Positions 1-8,127 of a DNA stretch of 64,000 nt are shown here, in pieces (the first letter of the stretch is position 1; every line of letters begins with the position of its first letter). Made by a program: the position numbers and the translations under genes. Source of the stretch: Rhodoferax ferrireducens (lineage in GTDB: Bacteria > Pseudomonadota > Gammaproteobacteria > Burkholderiales > Burkholderiaceae_C); NCBI RefSeq assembly GCF_003347515.1, contig NZ_QEII01000324.1:310001-374000 (forward strand), given 5' to 3'. The notes under the pieces are model-generated. The model saw only the letters and a program-made list of their open reading frames with translations, did not search any database and was not told the DNA's origin.

Positions 1-453
1 CGCCAGATGACGATGTGGAGCGACAACCGCGGTCATCTCCTGGATGACGTGATTCGGGACTTCCTTGTGGTCGTGGCGGCTCAACTCATTGGCGTGGCAC
101 CGAGCCAGTTTGTGGCCATCGTGGCGTTTACCCAGCTCAGCGAAAGTTTTCAGCACGCCAATGTGCGTGTCTGGTTCGGCCACTGGGGTGAACGTTTGTG
201 GATCAGCCCGCGCTTTCACCGGCTGCACCACAGCGTGGGCATCGGGCACGAATCGACGGGCAAACACACATTGGGTGGTCGCAACTTTGGCGTGCTGCTG
301 CCGTGGTGGGACATGCTGTTTGGTTCCGCCAATTTCGAGCTGCGTTTTGACCCGACCGGCGTGCGCGATCAGCTGGAGCAGGGGCGCGATTACGGACGCG
401 GCTTTTGGGCCCATCAGTGGCTCGGGCTCAAACGCCTGGCCGGCCGCGCCTGA
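1..453 (+). CDS. Sterol desaturase / fatty acid hydroxylase family protein, C-terminal part
   Basis: The reading frame is open from the first base, so the N-terminus lies outside the window; about 150 residues remain. The family comprises integral-membrane di-iron enzymes that hydroxylate or desaturate lipids. Visible here are the histidine cluster HRLHHS, an upstream FQHANV segment, and a C-terminal GKHTLGG..FGVLLPWWDMLFG stretch, which matches the usual layout in which a third histidine box precedes a WDxLFG motif. The protein ends 40 bases before the next gene on the same strand. The substrate (sterol-like lipid, fatty acid, carotenoid) cannot be inferred from this fragment. Confidence 0.85.
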   Translation, partial: RQMTMWSDNRGHLLDDVIRDFLVVVAAQLIGVAPSQFVAIVAFTQLSESFQHANVRVWFGHWGERLWISPRFHRLHHSVGIGHESTGKHTLGGRNFGVLLPWWDMLFGSANFELRFDPTGVRDQLEQGRDYGRGFWAHQWLGLKRLAGRA

Positions 454-492
454 TCCATTCAGCGTTCGGGTGGATCGGGTTATGCTCGTTCC

Positions 493-1392
493 ATGAACCT
501 GTTTCTCGATTCCTTCTGGCGCGCGGCGACGTACTGCCTGCGTCCGCGTGTGATCGCCCTGTCGTTTTTGCCACTGGTGCTGATGGTGGCCTTGATGCTG
601 GGTTTGGGTTATTTTTATTGGGAAAATGCACTGGACTGGGTGCGGGTGACGCTGGAGGCCTCCTCGTTCATCAACAAGCTGTGGGCCTGGCTGGAGAGCG
701 TGGGCGCGGGGGGCCTCAAGATGGTGCTGGCGCCGCTGATCGTGATTTTTGCGGTCACGCCTGTTATTGTGGTGTTGTCGCTGCTGACGGTGGCCGTTCT
801 GATGACGCCCGCCTTGACGCTGCTGGTGGCCGAACGGCGATTTTCCGAGCTGGAGCGCAAACGCGGCGGCTCCCTCGTATTCAGCCTGCTGTGGTCCTTG
901 GGCTCAACCCTGCTGGCCCTGATTGCGCTGATTGTTTCCATCCCCCTGTGGCTGGTGCCGCCTTTGATTCTGGTACTGCCGCCGCTGATCTGGGGCTGGC
1001 TCACCTACCGCGTCATGGCGTTTGATGCCCTGGCCGAGCATGCCAGCGCAGAGGAGCGGCGTGAGATTTTTCGCCGGCATCGGGGCTGGTTGTTGGGTAT
1101 TGGCGTCTTTTGCGGCTACCTGGGGGCGGCGCCCAGTCTGATATGGGCCTCGGGCGCCCTGTTGGCTGCGGCGTTTGTGATTCTGGTGCCGCTGGCGATC
1201 TGGATCTATACGCTGGTGTTTGCGTTTTCTTCCCTGTGGTTTGCGCACTACTGCCTGTCTGCATTGCGCGCCTTGCGCGCCGAGGCCGTGCTCGCAGCCG
1301 GCCCCGTCGTCGTGCCTGCGCCTGCCGTGATCGATGTGGAGGCGGTACCATTGCCGGATGACTCATCTCCCAGCTCCAACACCACCCGCTAG
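493..1392 (+). CDS. EI24 domain (CysZ-like) membrane protein
   Basis: This 299-residue protein is very hydrophobic, with about six membrane segments, beginning MNLFLDSFWRAATYCLRPRV, an N-terminus typical of betaproteobacterial EI24-family proteins. EI24/CysZ proteins are inner-membrane proteins; enterobacterial CysZ takes up sulfate, but the betaproteobacterial homologues have no firm function. The C-terminus is a soluble, proline- and valine-rich tail. The last 35 bases overlap the start of the next gene in another frame, which suggests translational coupling with the molybdopterin-binding-domain protein. I infer family membership from the overall pattern, not from catalytic motifs. Confidence 0.8.
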   Translation: MNLFLDSFWRAATYCLRPRVIALSFLPLVLMVALMLGLGYFYWENALDWVRVTLEASSFINKLWAWLESVGAGGLKMVLAPLIVIFAVTPVIVVLSLLTVAVLMTPALTLLVAERRFSELERKRGGSLVFSLLWSLGSTLLALIALIVSIPLWLVPPLILVLPPLIWGWLTYRVMAFDALAEHASAEERREIFRRHRGWLLGIGVFCGYLGAAPSLIWASGALLAAAFVILVPLAIWIYTLVFAFSSLWFAHYCLSALRALRAEAVLAAGPVVVPAPAVIDVEAVPLPDDSSPSSNTTR

Positions 1393-2284
1393 CGTGGTGC
1401 CCAGTATCGGCCTGATCATCATCGGGGACGAAATCCTGTCCGGCAAACGTGAGGACAAGCACTTGCCCAAGGTCATCGAGTTACTCAAGGCACGTGGCCT
1501 GCAGCTTGACTATGCCGACTATGTGGGCGACTCGCCCGAACGGATCACCGCCACCCTGAAGTGCGCTTTTGCCTCCGGCGACGTGGTGTTCTCCTGCGGG
1601 GGCATTGGCGCCACGCCGGATGACCACACCCGGCAATGTGCCGCCCGGGCGCTGGGTGTCGACCTGGAACTGCATCCGCAGGCCGAAGCCCTGATCCGTG
1701 AACGCATGCAAGATGTCGCCAAAGAGCAAGGCACGGTGTATGAGGCGGATCGGCCTGACAATATTCACCGGCTGAACATGGGTATGTTTCCGGTTGGGGC
1801 GCAGATCATTCCCAACCCTTTCAACAAGATTCCCGGTTTTTTCTGCACGGGGGGCGGGCAATTTGCCGCCGGGCCGCCCCAAGGGAAATTAGCCCCCTCG
1901 GGGGGCAGCGACCCACACGCAGTGGGGGAGTGTGGGGGCGTATATTTCGTGCCGGGGTTTCCGGTCATGGCTTGGCCGATGATCGAATGGGTGCTCGACA
2001 CGCGTTACCGGCACCTGCACCAAAGTGCTGCTTGGATCGAGAAGTCCGTTATTGTGATGGGGTCCATGGAAGCCATGCTGACGCCGCTGATGGAAGAGAT
2101 CGAGCGGGTCTACCCAGGTGTCAAGGTGTTCAGCCTGCCCAGCGTGGATCATCCGCGGTATGGTCGCCACATCGAACTCGGCGTCAAAGGCGAGCCTGCG
2201 CTGATCGGGCAGGCGTATCCAGCGCTTCTATCTGGCTTGCGAAATCTGAAAGTCACACTTGGCCCCGAATTGGTGCAAAAATAA
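1358..2284 (+). CDS. Molybdopterin-binding (MoaB/Mog/CinA-N) domain protein with an in-frame insertion
   Basis: The 308-residue protein carries the MoCF-biosynthesis fold seen in MoaB, MogA and the N-terminal half of CinA: IGLIIIGDEILSGKR near residue 20, then SCGGIGATPDDHTR near residue 90, then FVPGFPVMAWPM. It lacks the CinA deamidase half, so it is a stand-alone COG1058-type protein. The ATG at 1358 is preferred; an ATG at 1334 would lengthen the overlap with the EI24 gene. About residues 167-195 (roughly GGGQFAAGPP through AVGECGG) interrupt the expected passage from NPFNKIPGFF to VYFVPGFP, and this insertion is encoded by the GC-rich repeat at 1871-1939. Despite it the frame remains open to the normal C-terminus. 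The reaction performed is unknown. Confidence 0.85.
   Translation: MTHLPAPTPPASVVPSIGLIIIGDEILSGKREDKHLPKVIELLKARGLQLDYADYVGDSPERITATLKCAFASGDVVFSCGGIGATPDDHTRQCAARALGVDLELHPQAEALIRERMQDVAKEQGTVYEADRPDNIHRLNMGMFPVGAQIIPNPFNKIPGFFCTGGGQFAAGPPQGKLAPSGGSDPHAVGECGGVYFVPGFPVMAWPMIEWVLDTRYRHLHQSAAWIEKSVIVMGSMEAMLTPLMEEIERVYPGVKVFSLPSVDHPRYGRHIELGVKGEPALIGQAYPALLSGLRNLKVTLGPELVQK
1871..1939 (+). repeat. GC-rich repeat-like element inside a coding sequence
   Basis: A run of G and C tracts (GCCGCCCCAAGGG, CCCCCTCGGGGGGCAGCG, then GCAGTGGGGGAGTGTGGGGG) interrupts the molybdopterin-domain gene in frame. From memory it resembles an intergenic repeat common in Comamonadaceae genomes, with paired C-rich and G-rich arms around GGCAGCGACCC. 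Only one copy occurs in this window, so repeat status is an inference from its composition and from the fact that it interrupts a conserved protein motif. Confidence 0.6.
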
Positions 2285-2312
2285 GCAAATCGAAGGGTGT
2301 GCAAAATTCGAA

Positions 2313-2329
2313 TGCACCGCAATGGTGCT
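2313..2329 (+). promoter_or_regulatory. NtrC-binding site upstream of glnA
   Basis: TGCACCGCAATGGTGCT fits the enterobacterial NtrC operator TGCACC-N4/5-GGTGCA, with both inner half-sites intact. It lies about 110 bases upstream of the -24 element of the sigma-54 promoter at 2431-2447, a normal enhancer distance. Partial extra half-sites (GTGCAAAA at 2274 and 2299) lie just upstream. ntrB and ntrC are encoded two genes downstream. Confidence 0.75.
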
Positions 2330-2430
2330 CTAATTCTTCTGCCCTAGGTCATGTTCCTTTCCGGCCCTTCAAAACTGGCTCAAACTCAGGGCAAAATACA
2401 AGGCTAGGCAGATTTGTCCGGCCTCAGGTC

Positions 2431-2447
2431 TTGGCACAAAAACTGCG
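2431..2447 (+). promoter_or_regulatory. Sigma-54 (-24/-12) promoter of glnA
   Basis: TTGGCACAAAAACTGCG has GG at 2433-2434 and GC at 2445-2446, exactly 10 bases apart, as RpoN promoters require. Transcription would start near 2458, about 37 bases before the glnA ATG. With the NtrC-type site upstream, the layout is that of a nitrogen-regulated glnA promoter. Confidence 0.85.
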
Positions 2448-2494
2448 TTCGCTGGTAGGTAACTTTTTCAACAACGATCCAATAGGAGTATTTG

Positions 2495-3910
2495 ATGGCC
2501 AAGACCGTCGCAGACGTCATGAAGATGGTGAAAGAAAACGAAGTCAAGTTTGTTGACTTTCGTTTCACCGATACCCGTGGCAAAGAGCAGCATGTCACCG
2601 TGCCTGTTTCCCATTTTGATGAAGACAAATTCACCTCGGGCCATGCGTTTGACGGTTCGTCCGTCGCCGGTTGGAAAGGCATTGAAGCCTCCGACATGCA
2701 GCTGATGCCTGACCCGAATACGGCCAATATCGACCCGTTTTTTGAAGAAACCACGATGTTCCTGAGCTGCGACGTGGTCGAGCCCAGCGACGGCAAGGCC
2801 TACGACCGCGATCCACGCTCCATCGCCAAGCGCGCTGAAGCCTACCTCAAGGCCTCCGGCATCGGCGATACCGCCTACTTCGGTCCTGAGCCGGAATTCT
2901 TCATTTTTGACGACGTGCGCTGGAACACCGACATGTCGGGCACCTTCTTCAAGATCGATGAATACGAAGCGCCCTGGAACTCCGGCAAGAAAATCGAAGG
3001 CGGCAATCGCGGCCATCGTCCTACGGTCAAGGGCGGCTACTTCCCCGTGCCACCCGTGGACAGCACGCAAGACATGCGTGCTGAAATGTCCCTGATTCTC
3101 GAATCGCTGGGCATTCCGGTCGAAGTGTTCCACCATGAAGTGGCAGGCGCCGGCCAGAATGAAATCGGCACCCGCTTCAGCACCCTGGTGCAGCGCGCCG
3201 ACTGGACGCAGATTCTCAAGTATGTGGTGCAAAACGTGGCCAATGCCTACGGCAAAACCGCCACCTTCATGCCCAAGCCCATCGTCGGTGACAACGGCTC
3301 CGGTATGCACGTGCACCAGTCAATCTGGAAAGACGGCAAGAACCTGTTTGCCGGCGACGGCTATGCCGGTCTGTCGGACTTCGCGCTGTACTACGTCGGT
3401 GGCATCATCAAGCACGCCCGTGCCTTGAACGCCATCACCAACCCGGGTACCAACAGCTACAAGCGTCTGGTGCCTGGCTACGAAGCCCCGGTGAAGCTGG
3501 CCTACTCGGCCAAAAATCGCTCGGCCTCGATCCGCATTCCGTATGTGGCCAACCCCAAGGGTCGCCGCATTGAAGCGCGTTTCCCTGATCCACTGATGAA
3601 TCCTTACCTGGGTTTTGCGGCCTTGATGATGGCTGGCCTGGACGGCGTGGAAAACAAGATCCACCCCGGCGAAGCCGCGACCAAGGATCTGTACCATCTG
3701 CCGCCCGAGGAAGATGCCAAAGTGCCAACCGTGTGCCACAGCCTGGACCAGGCGCTGGATTGCCTGAACGCGGATCGCGGCTTCCTGACCAAGGGTGGCG
3801 TGTTCACCGACAGCATGCTGGATGCCTACATTGAGCTCAAGATGGGCGAAGTGACGCGCTTGCGCATGGCGACACACCCGATTGAGTTCGATATGTACTA
3901 TTCGCTGTAA
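2495..3910 (+). CDS. glnA: Type I glutamine synthetase
   Basis: GlnA makes glutamine from glutamate, ammonia and ATP, and is the main ammonium-assimilating enzyme in the cytoplasm. The 471-residue protein is the normal length for dodecameric GSI. It shows the N-terminal beta-grasp domain (VKFVDFRFTDTRGKEQHV), the DGSSVAGW latch, the ATP-binding GDNGSGMHVHQS region, the glutamate-binding EAPVKLAYSAKNRSASIRIP segment, and near residue 390 the HPGEAATKDLYHLPPEE stretch with the tyrosine adenylylated by GlnE. AGGAG ends seven bases before the ATG at 2495; a TTG one codon earlier is less likely. It is driven by the sigma-54 promoter and NtrC site immediately upstream and is followed by a strong terminator. 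Confidence 0.98.
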   Translation: MAKTVADVMKMVKENEVKFVDFRFTDTRGKEQHVTVPVSHFDEDKFTSGHAFDGSSVAGWKGIEASDMQLMPDPNTANIDPFFEETTMFLSCDVVEPSDGKAYDRDPRSIAKRAEAYLKASGIGDTAYFGPEPEFFIFDDVRWNTDMSGTFFKIDEYEAPWNSGKKIEGGNRGHRPTVKGGYFPVPPVDSTQDMRAEMSLILESLGIPVEVFHHEVAGAGQNEIGTRFSTLVQRADWTQILKYVVQNVANAYGKTATFMPKPIVGDNGSGMHVHQSIWKDGKNLFAGDGYAGLSDFALYYVGGIIKHARALNAITNPGTNSYKRLVPGYEAPVKLAYSAKNRSASIRIPYVANPKGRRIEARFPDPLMNPYLGFAALMMAGLDGVENKIHPGEAATKDLYHLPPEEDAKVPTVCHSLDQALDCLNADRGFLTKGGVFTDSMLDAYIELKMGEVTRLRMATHPIEFDMYYSL

Positions 3911-3951
3911 AAAGCGAGGCACCGCCTGTATTCCATTGCAGTTTGTGCCAT

Positions 3952-3981
3952 AAAAAGGACGGCGAAAGCCGTCCTTTTTTT
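3952..3981 (+). terminator. Rho-independent terminator after glnA
   Basis: A stem of GGACGGC paired with GCCGTCC, extended by A-T pairs around a GAAA tetraloop, is followed by a T run. It starts 41 bases after the glnA stop. It separates glnA from the secreted-protein/ntrBC genes, so those need readthrough or their own promoter in the 4000-4070 region. Confidence 0.92.
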
Positions 3982-4072
3982 GTTTTCAGAATCTTGAAAT
4001 TTTTTTATCGCGCATGCAACTAGCGCATACTGCCAAGCTTATCCATGCACTTCTTTGACGCGTGGAAAACGT

Positions 4073-4567
4073 ATGAAATATGCTTTATTGATTCCCTTGT
4101 TGGCTAGCTTTTTCGCCGCCAACAGTTATTCCCAGGAACGGATTTACCGTTGCGGCAATGAGTACACCAATACGGTGCCCAGTGGCAAGACGCACGGTTG
4201 CAAGCTCATGGAGGGCGGCAATGTGACCGTGGTGCAGGGCACCCGTCCAGCCGCTTCGGCATCGCCACGCCCGGCGGCAACATCTTCGGGCGGCCAGCGC
4301 GTGGACGCCGCTGAGCAGAAGGCGCGCGACTCGGATACCCGCCAGATTCTGGAAGCCGAGCTGAAGAAGGCCGAGGCCCGCCAGGTCGAGTTGCTCAAGG
4401 AATACAACAACGGCGAGCCGGACAAAATCGGTGGCGAGGCGCGCAATCACCAGAAGTACCTGGACCGCGTGGCTGAGCTCAAGGCCAGCCTGGCCCGCAA
4501 TGAAAGCGATATCGCCGGCATCCGCCGTGAACTCGGGCGCGTTCCGGCCGCCGCTGCGGCAAAATAG
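4073..4567 (+). CDS. Small exported protein with DUF4124-like N-terminus and coiled coil
   Basis: A 164-residue protein begins MKYALLIPLLASFFAANSYS, a clear Sec signal peptide with cleavage near AANSYSQ. The mature N-terminus (RIYRCGNEYTNTVPSGKTHGC) resembles the DUF4124 pattern of short periplasmic proteins and has two cysteines. An Ala/Pro/Ser linker follows, then a charged helical segment (about residues 85-150) likely to form a coiled coil. The stop is five bases before the ntrB start, so translation of ntrB may be coupled to it. The ATG at 4073 places the signal sequence at the N-terminus. Its role between glnA and ntrBC is unknown. Confidence 0.8.
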   Translation: MKYALLIPLLASFFAANSYSQERIYRCGNEYTNTVPSGKTHGCKLMEGGNVTVVQGTRPAASASPRPAATSSGGQRVDAAEQKARDSDTRQILEAELKKAEARQVELLKEYNNGEPDKIGGEARNHQKYLDRVAELKASLARNESDIAGIRRELGRVPAAAAAK

Positions 4568-4572
4568 GCGGC

Positions 4573-5688
4573 TTGAAGAAACCTACACCCCCCTCTAACG
4601 CGTCGTCCGCCGCGCCCACACCTCGTGCCGCTTCGGCGGCCGTGCGATTTCACTCGTTTGATCTGCTGGCCACGCTGGTCGCGGTGGTGCACGGCAATGG
4701 CGCCGTCCTGTTTGCCAATGCCGCGCTGGAAGATGCCTTGGGCATCTCGCGGCGGGCCATTGTGGGGTCTCACTTCCCCGATAACTTTACCGAGCCATCC
4801 CATCTGCAAAATGCATTGCAGGGCGCGGGCGGCAATGAGTTTGCGGCCCTGCGCTACGACGCCTGGCTGAAGCGACTGAACCACGACCCGCTGCCCGTGC
4901 ACGTGATCGTGACGCAGACCGAAAAGGCGGACGAAATCATTGTGGAGTTGCTGCCGCTGGAGCAGCAGGCCCGGCAAGACCGTGAAGAACGCCTGTCGGA
5001 GCAGGCCCAAGCCAACAAGGAGCTGATCCGCAATCTGGCGCACGAGATCAAGAACCCGCTGGGGGGCATCCGCGGCGCCGCTCAGCTTCTGGAGATGGAG
5101 ATGGAGTCCCGCGAACTCATCGAGTACACGCAGGTCATCATCCACGAGGCGGATCGTTTGCAGACGCTGGTGGATCGGCTGCTGGCGCCGCACCGGCGAC
5201 CGCATCTGGTGGGCGACGTCAACATTCACGAGGTCTGCGAGCGGGTGCGATCGTTGATCCTGGCCGAGTTTCCCAAGGGCCTCAAAGTGGTGCGCGACTA
5301 TGACACCTCAATCCCGGAGTTTCGTGGTGACCGCGAACAGCTGATCCAGACCGTGCTCAACATCGCACACAACGCCTGCCAAGCCCTGGTGGAACAGATT
5401 GCGGAAGGGGACGCGTGCCTGACTTTTTACACCCGGATTGCGCGGCAGACCACATTTGGCAAACAGCGCTACCGGTTGGCACTGGAATTGCATGTCATTG
5501 ACAACGGGCCTGGTGTACCAGACTCGATCAAAGACCGCATTTTCTATCCGCTGGTGTCTGGGCGCGAAGGAGGTTCGGGGTTGGGGCTGACATTGGCGCA
5601 AACCTTTGTGCAACAGCATCACGGCTTGATCGAGTGCGACAGTGTGCCGGGCCGCACGGATTTCAAAATATTGATTCCGCTCCCATAA
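4573..5688 (+). CDS. ntrB: Nitrogen regulation sensor histidine kinase NtrB
   Basis: NtrB phosphorylates or dephosphorylates NtrC according to PII (nitrogen) status. The 371-residue soluble protein has a Ser/Pro-rich N-terminus, a PAS domain (about residues 25-120, LVAVVHGNGAVLFANAALEDALG), the phosphoacceptor motif NLAHEIKNPLGGIRGAAQLL near residue 155, and a HATPase domain with NIAHNACQAL, DNGPGVP and GGSGLGLTLAQ. There are no membrane segments, as expected. The start appears to be a TTG at 4573, five bases after the previous stop; there is no strong ribosome-binding site, so coupling is likely. ntrC follows 26 bases later. Confidence 0.95.
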   Translation: MKKPTPPSNASSAAPTPRAASAAVRFHSFDLLATLVAVVHGNGAVLFANAALEDALGISRRAIVGSHFPDNFTEPSHLQNALQGAGGNEFAALRYDAWLKRLNHDPLPVHVIVTQTEKADEIIVELLPLEQQARQDREERLSEQAQANKELIRNLAHEIKNPLGGIRGAAQLLEMEMESRELIEYTQVIIHEADRLQTLVDRLLAPHRRPHLVGDVNIHEVCERVRSLILAEFPKGLKVVRDYDTSIPEFRGDREQLIQTVLNIAHNACQALVEQIAEGDACLTFYTRIARQTTFGKQRYRLALELHVIDNGPGVPDSIKDRIFYPLVSGREGGSGLGLTLAQTFVQQHHGLIECDSVPGRTDFKILIPLP

Positions 5689-5714
5689 CCATTGACCTGA
5701 GGTGACCCCAATAT

Positions 5715-7238
5715 ATGAAGCCGATTTGGATCGTAGATGATGACCAGTCCATCCGCTTCGTACTGGAAAAGGCGCTGTTGCGTGAGAACCTGCCGACGCG
5801 CAGCTTTACCAATCCACGCGATGTCCTGATCGCGCTGGAAGCCGCCAACGACGACAACGGGCCCCAGGTGCTGGTCAGCGATATTCGCATGCCGGGCGGT
5901 TCGGGCCTGGACCTGCTTGAGAAGGTCAAAGCCAAATACCCCGGTCTGCCGGTCATCATCATGACCGCCTATTCCGACCTGGACAGCGCGGTGTCGGCCT
6001 TTCAGGGCGGCGCGTTTGAGTACTTGCCCAAACCCTTTGACTTGCCCAAGGCGGTCGAACTGATTCGCCGGGCGGTGGAGGAAAGTCAGCGCGAGGAGGT
6101 GGCCGAGGAACGCATGGCCGACACGCCGGAGATGCTGGGCCAGGCCCCCGCCATGCAGGACGTTTTCCGTGCCATAGGTCGCCTGAGCCAGAGCAACGTC
6201 ACGGTCATGATCACGGGCGAGTCCGGTTCGGGCAAAGAGCTGGTGGCGCGGGCCCTGCACAAGCATTCGCCACGCGCCAATGGCCCCTTTGTCGCGATCA
6301 ACACCGCCGCCATTCCAAAGGATTTGCTCGAATCCGAGTTGTTCGGACACGAGCGCGGCGCCTTCACGGGCGCGCAGACCATGCGCCGTGGCCGCTTTGA
6401 GCAGGCCGATGGCGGCACCTTGTTTCTGGACGAAATCGGCGACATGCCGTTTGACCTGCAAACCCGGCTTTTACGGGTGCTGAGCGACGGCCATTTCTAC
6501 CGGGTCGGCGGCCACGGCGCCGTCAAAACCAATGTGCGCGTGATTGCCGCCACGCACCAGAATCTGGAGCAGCGCGTCAAGGACGGCGCATTCCGCGAGG
6601 ATTTGTTCCACCGGCTCAACGTCATCCGCCTGCGTTTGCCGGCGCTGCGCGAGCGCAAGGAGGATGTGCCCATGCTGACGCGTCACTTTCTGCAGCAAAG
6701 TGCCGCCCAGCTCGGGGTGGATCCCAAACGGATTTCCGATGCTGCCCTGGTGTGGCTGAGCAACTTCAGCTTTCCCGGCAATGTGCGCCAGCTGGAAAAT
6801 ATCTGTCACTGGGTGACCGTGATGGCGCCCGCGCAACTGATCGAGCCCAAGGATTTGCCACCCGAGGTGGGGGTTACAACGGGTGGTTTGAGCGAGGTAC
6901 CCAGCTCTTTGTCGATGGGCGCCAGCGCCCTGGACCCCACCGTGGAACACCTGCCCTATGTTGCCTCCACTGCCTTGCCGCAGGCCAGCGCCATAGTTGT
7001 GGCGCCCCAGGCGCACTCCAGCGCGGGCGACTGGGAGCTGGGTCTGGAGGCCGACGCCATTGCCTTGCTGGCGAGCGGGCGGCACGATGTGTGGGACGAG
7101 TTGACGCGCCGGTTTGAATCCCGGCTGATTCTGGCCGCCCTGGCCGCCACGCGCGGTCGGCGCATTGAGGCGGCGCAAAAACTCGGTATTGGCCGCAACA
7201 CCATCACCCGCAAGATTCAGGAACTTGGTTTAGAGTAA
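5715..7238 (+). CDS. ntrC: Nitrogen regulation response regulator NtrC (sigma-54 activator)
   Basis: NtrC-P binds enhancers and uses ATP hydrolysis to open sigma-54 promoters such as that of glnA. The 507-residue protein shows a receiver domain (IVDDDQSIRFVLE, phospho-Asp in VLVSDIRMPGGSG, K in LPKPF), an AAA+ domain (Walker A GESGSGKE, sigma-54-contacting GAFTGA, Walker B GGTLFLDEIGD) and a C-terminal Fis-type helix-turn-helix (AAQKLGIGRNTITRKIQELGLE). A variable linker of about 90 residues separates the AAA+ and Fis parts, making it somewhat longer than the enteric protein (about 470). GAGGTG lies about ten bases before the ATG. It is the last gene of the run and is followed by a hairpin repeat. 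Confidence 0.97.
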   Translation: MKPIWIVDDDQSIRFVLEKALLRENLPTRSFTNPRDVLIALEAANDDNGPQVLVSDIRMPGGSGLDLLEKVKAKYPGLPVIIMTAYSDLDSAVSAFQGGAFEYLPKPFDLPKAVELIRRAVEESQREEVAEERMADTPEMLGQAPAMQDVFRAIGRLSQSNVTVMITGESGSGKELVARALHKHSPRANGPFVAINTAAIPKDLLESELFGHERGAFTGAQTMRRGRFEQADGGTLFLDEIGDMPFDLQTRLLRVLSDGHFYRVGGHGAVKTNVRVIAATHQNLEQRVKDGAFREDLFHRLNVIRLRLPALRERKEDVPMLTRHFLQQSAAQLGVDPKRISDAALVWLSNFSFPGNVRQLENICHWVTVMAPAQLIEPKDLPPEVGVTTGGLSEVPSSLSMGASALDPTVEHLPYVASTALPQASAIVVAPQAHSSAGDWELGLEADAIALLASGRHDVWDELTRRFESRLILAALAATRGRRIEAAQKLGIGRNTITRKIQELGLE

Positions 7239-7239
7239 A

Positions 7240-7296
7240 TAGGGCTCTGACCCTTGTTCAATATGCGTAGTTAGCTATTAAAATAGTAGCTAACTA
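7240..7296. repeat. Dispersed hairpin repeat, copy 1
   Basis: The element consists of GGGCTCTGACCCTTG, an ATATGCGTAG core and a terminal inverted repeat TAGTTAGCTA (7268-7277) / TAGCTAACTA (7287-7296), perfect over 10 bases. It lies between the convergent ntrC and xthA genes and fills the gap, so its hairpin may end transcription from both sides. It belongs to the family seen at 8074, 23785, 26006, 28047, 43893, 51095 and 62172. Confidence 0.8.
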
Positions 7297-7298
7297 GG

Positions 7299-8069
7299 TC
7301 AGGCTTCGACAATCTCCACGACCACGGGCGCATGGTCGCTGGGCCGTTCGTTCTTGCGTGGTGTCTTGTCAATCACACAGCCCGTTACCAGGGGCTTGAG
7401 CGCATTGCTGACCAGAATGTGGTCGATGCGCAGCCCATGGTTGCGGCGATAGGCGAAGTCGCGGTAATCCCACCAGGAGTAGCTTTTCTCAGACCGGGGG
7501 AACAGCCGGAAGGCATCGTGCAGGCCCAAGGCAATGAGGGCGCGCAGGTGGTAACGCTCTTCTTCCGTGCAGTGGATCGTGTCCTTCAGGCCCACCGGGT
7601 CCCACACGTCGTCGTCGTCGAAGGTGATGTTGTAGTCGCCCATCAACACCAGTTTGGGGTGGGTGACGAGTTCAGCCCGAACCCAGTCGCGCAAGCCCTT
7701 CAGCCAGCTCATCTTGTACTCAAACTTGTCGCTGCCCGGTTCCTGACCGTTGGGGAAATAAGCACCGATGACCCGCACCCCATCAACATCCGCGCTGATG
7801 ACGCGTGCCATGTCGTCGGTAAAGCCGGGGATGTTTTTGACAACGTTGGTGGCCGGCGTGCGCGACAGCAGGGCCACGCCGTTGTAGGTTTTCTGGCCAA
7901 AGCACTGGGCGTGATAGCCGGCCTGCGTGAAGGCCTCAAACGGAAACTTGTCGTCCGTCATCTTGAGTTCCTGCAGCACCAGCACATCCACCGGGTTGGC
8001 CGCCAGCCAGTCCAGCACTTGCGGCAGCCGCACGGTCAGCGAGTTAATGTTCCATGTTGCGAGTTTCAT
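7299..8069 (-). CDS. xthA: Exodeoxyribonuclease III
   Basis: XthA is an AP endonuclease and 3'-5' exonuclease/phosphatase of base-excision repair. The 256-residue protein has the endonuclease/exonuclease/phosphatase fold with MKLATWNINSLTVRLPQVLDWL, the metal-binding Glu in VLVLQELKM, the active-site LMGDYNI, FRLFPRSEKSYSWWDYR, LRIDHILVS, and the C-terminal catalytic KNERPSDHAPVVVE. All catalytic positions (N, E, D, N, D, H) are visible and the length is standard. Copies of the dispersed repeat flank it on both sides, so it probably forms its own transcription unit. Confidence 0.96.
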   Translation of the reverse strand: MKLATWNINSLTVRLPQVLDWLAANPVDVLVLQELKMTDDKFPFEAFTQAGYHAQCFGQKTYNGVALLSRTPATNVVKNIPGFTDDMARVISADVDGVRVIGAYFPNGQEPGSDKFEYKMSWLKGLRDWVRAELVTHPKLVLMGDYNITFDDDDVWDPVGLKDTIHCTEEERYHLRALIALGLHDAFRLFPRSEKSYSWWDYRDFAYRRNHGLRIDHILVSNALKPLVTGCVIDKTPRKNERPSDHAPVVVEIVEA

Positions 8070-8073
8070 GATT

Positions 8074-8127
8074 AAATCGGGTTCTAGCCCATGTCCTATA
8101 TGCGTAGATAGCTATTAAATATGTAGC
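8074..8127. repeat. Dispersed hairpin repeat, copy 2
   Basis: GGGTTCTAGCCC, then TATATGCGTAGATAGCTATT and AAATATGTAGC match the family. On the minus strand it overlaps the end of the DUF4337 gene: the last codons and the TAA at 8115-8117 lie inside the repeat. It also sits immediately upstream of the xthA start. Confidence 0.8.
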
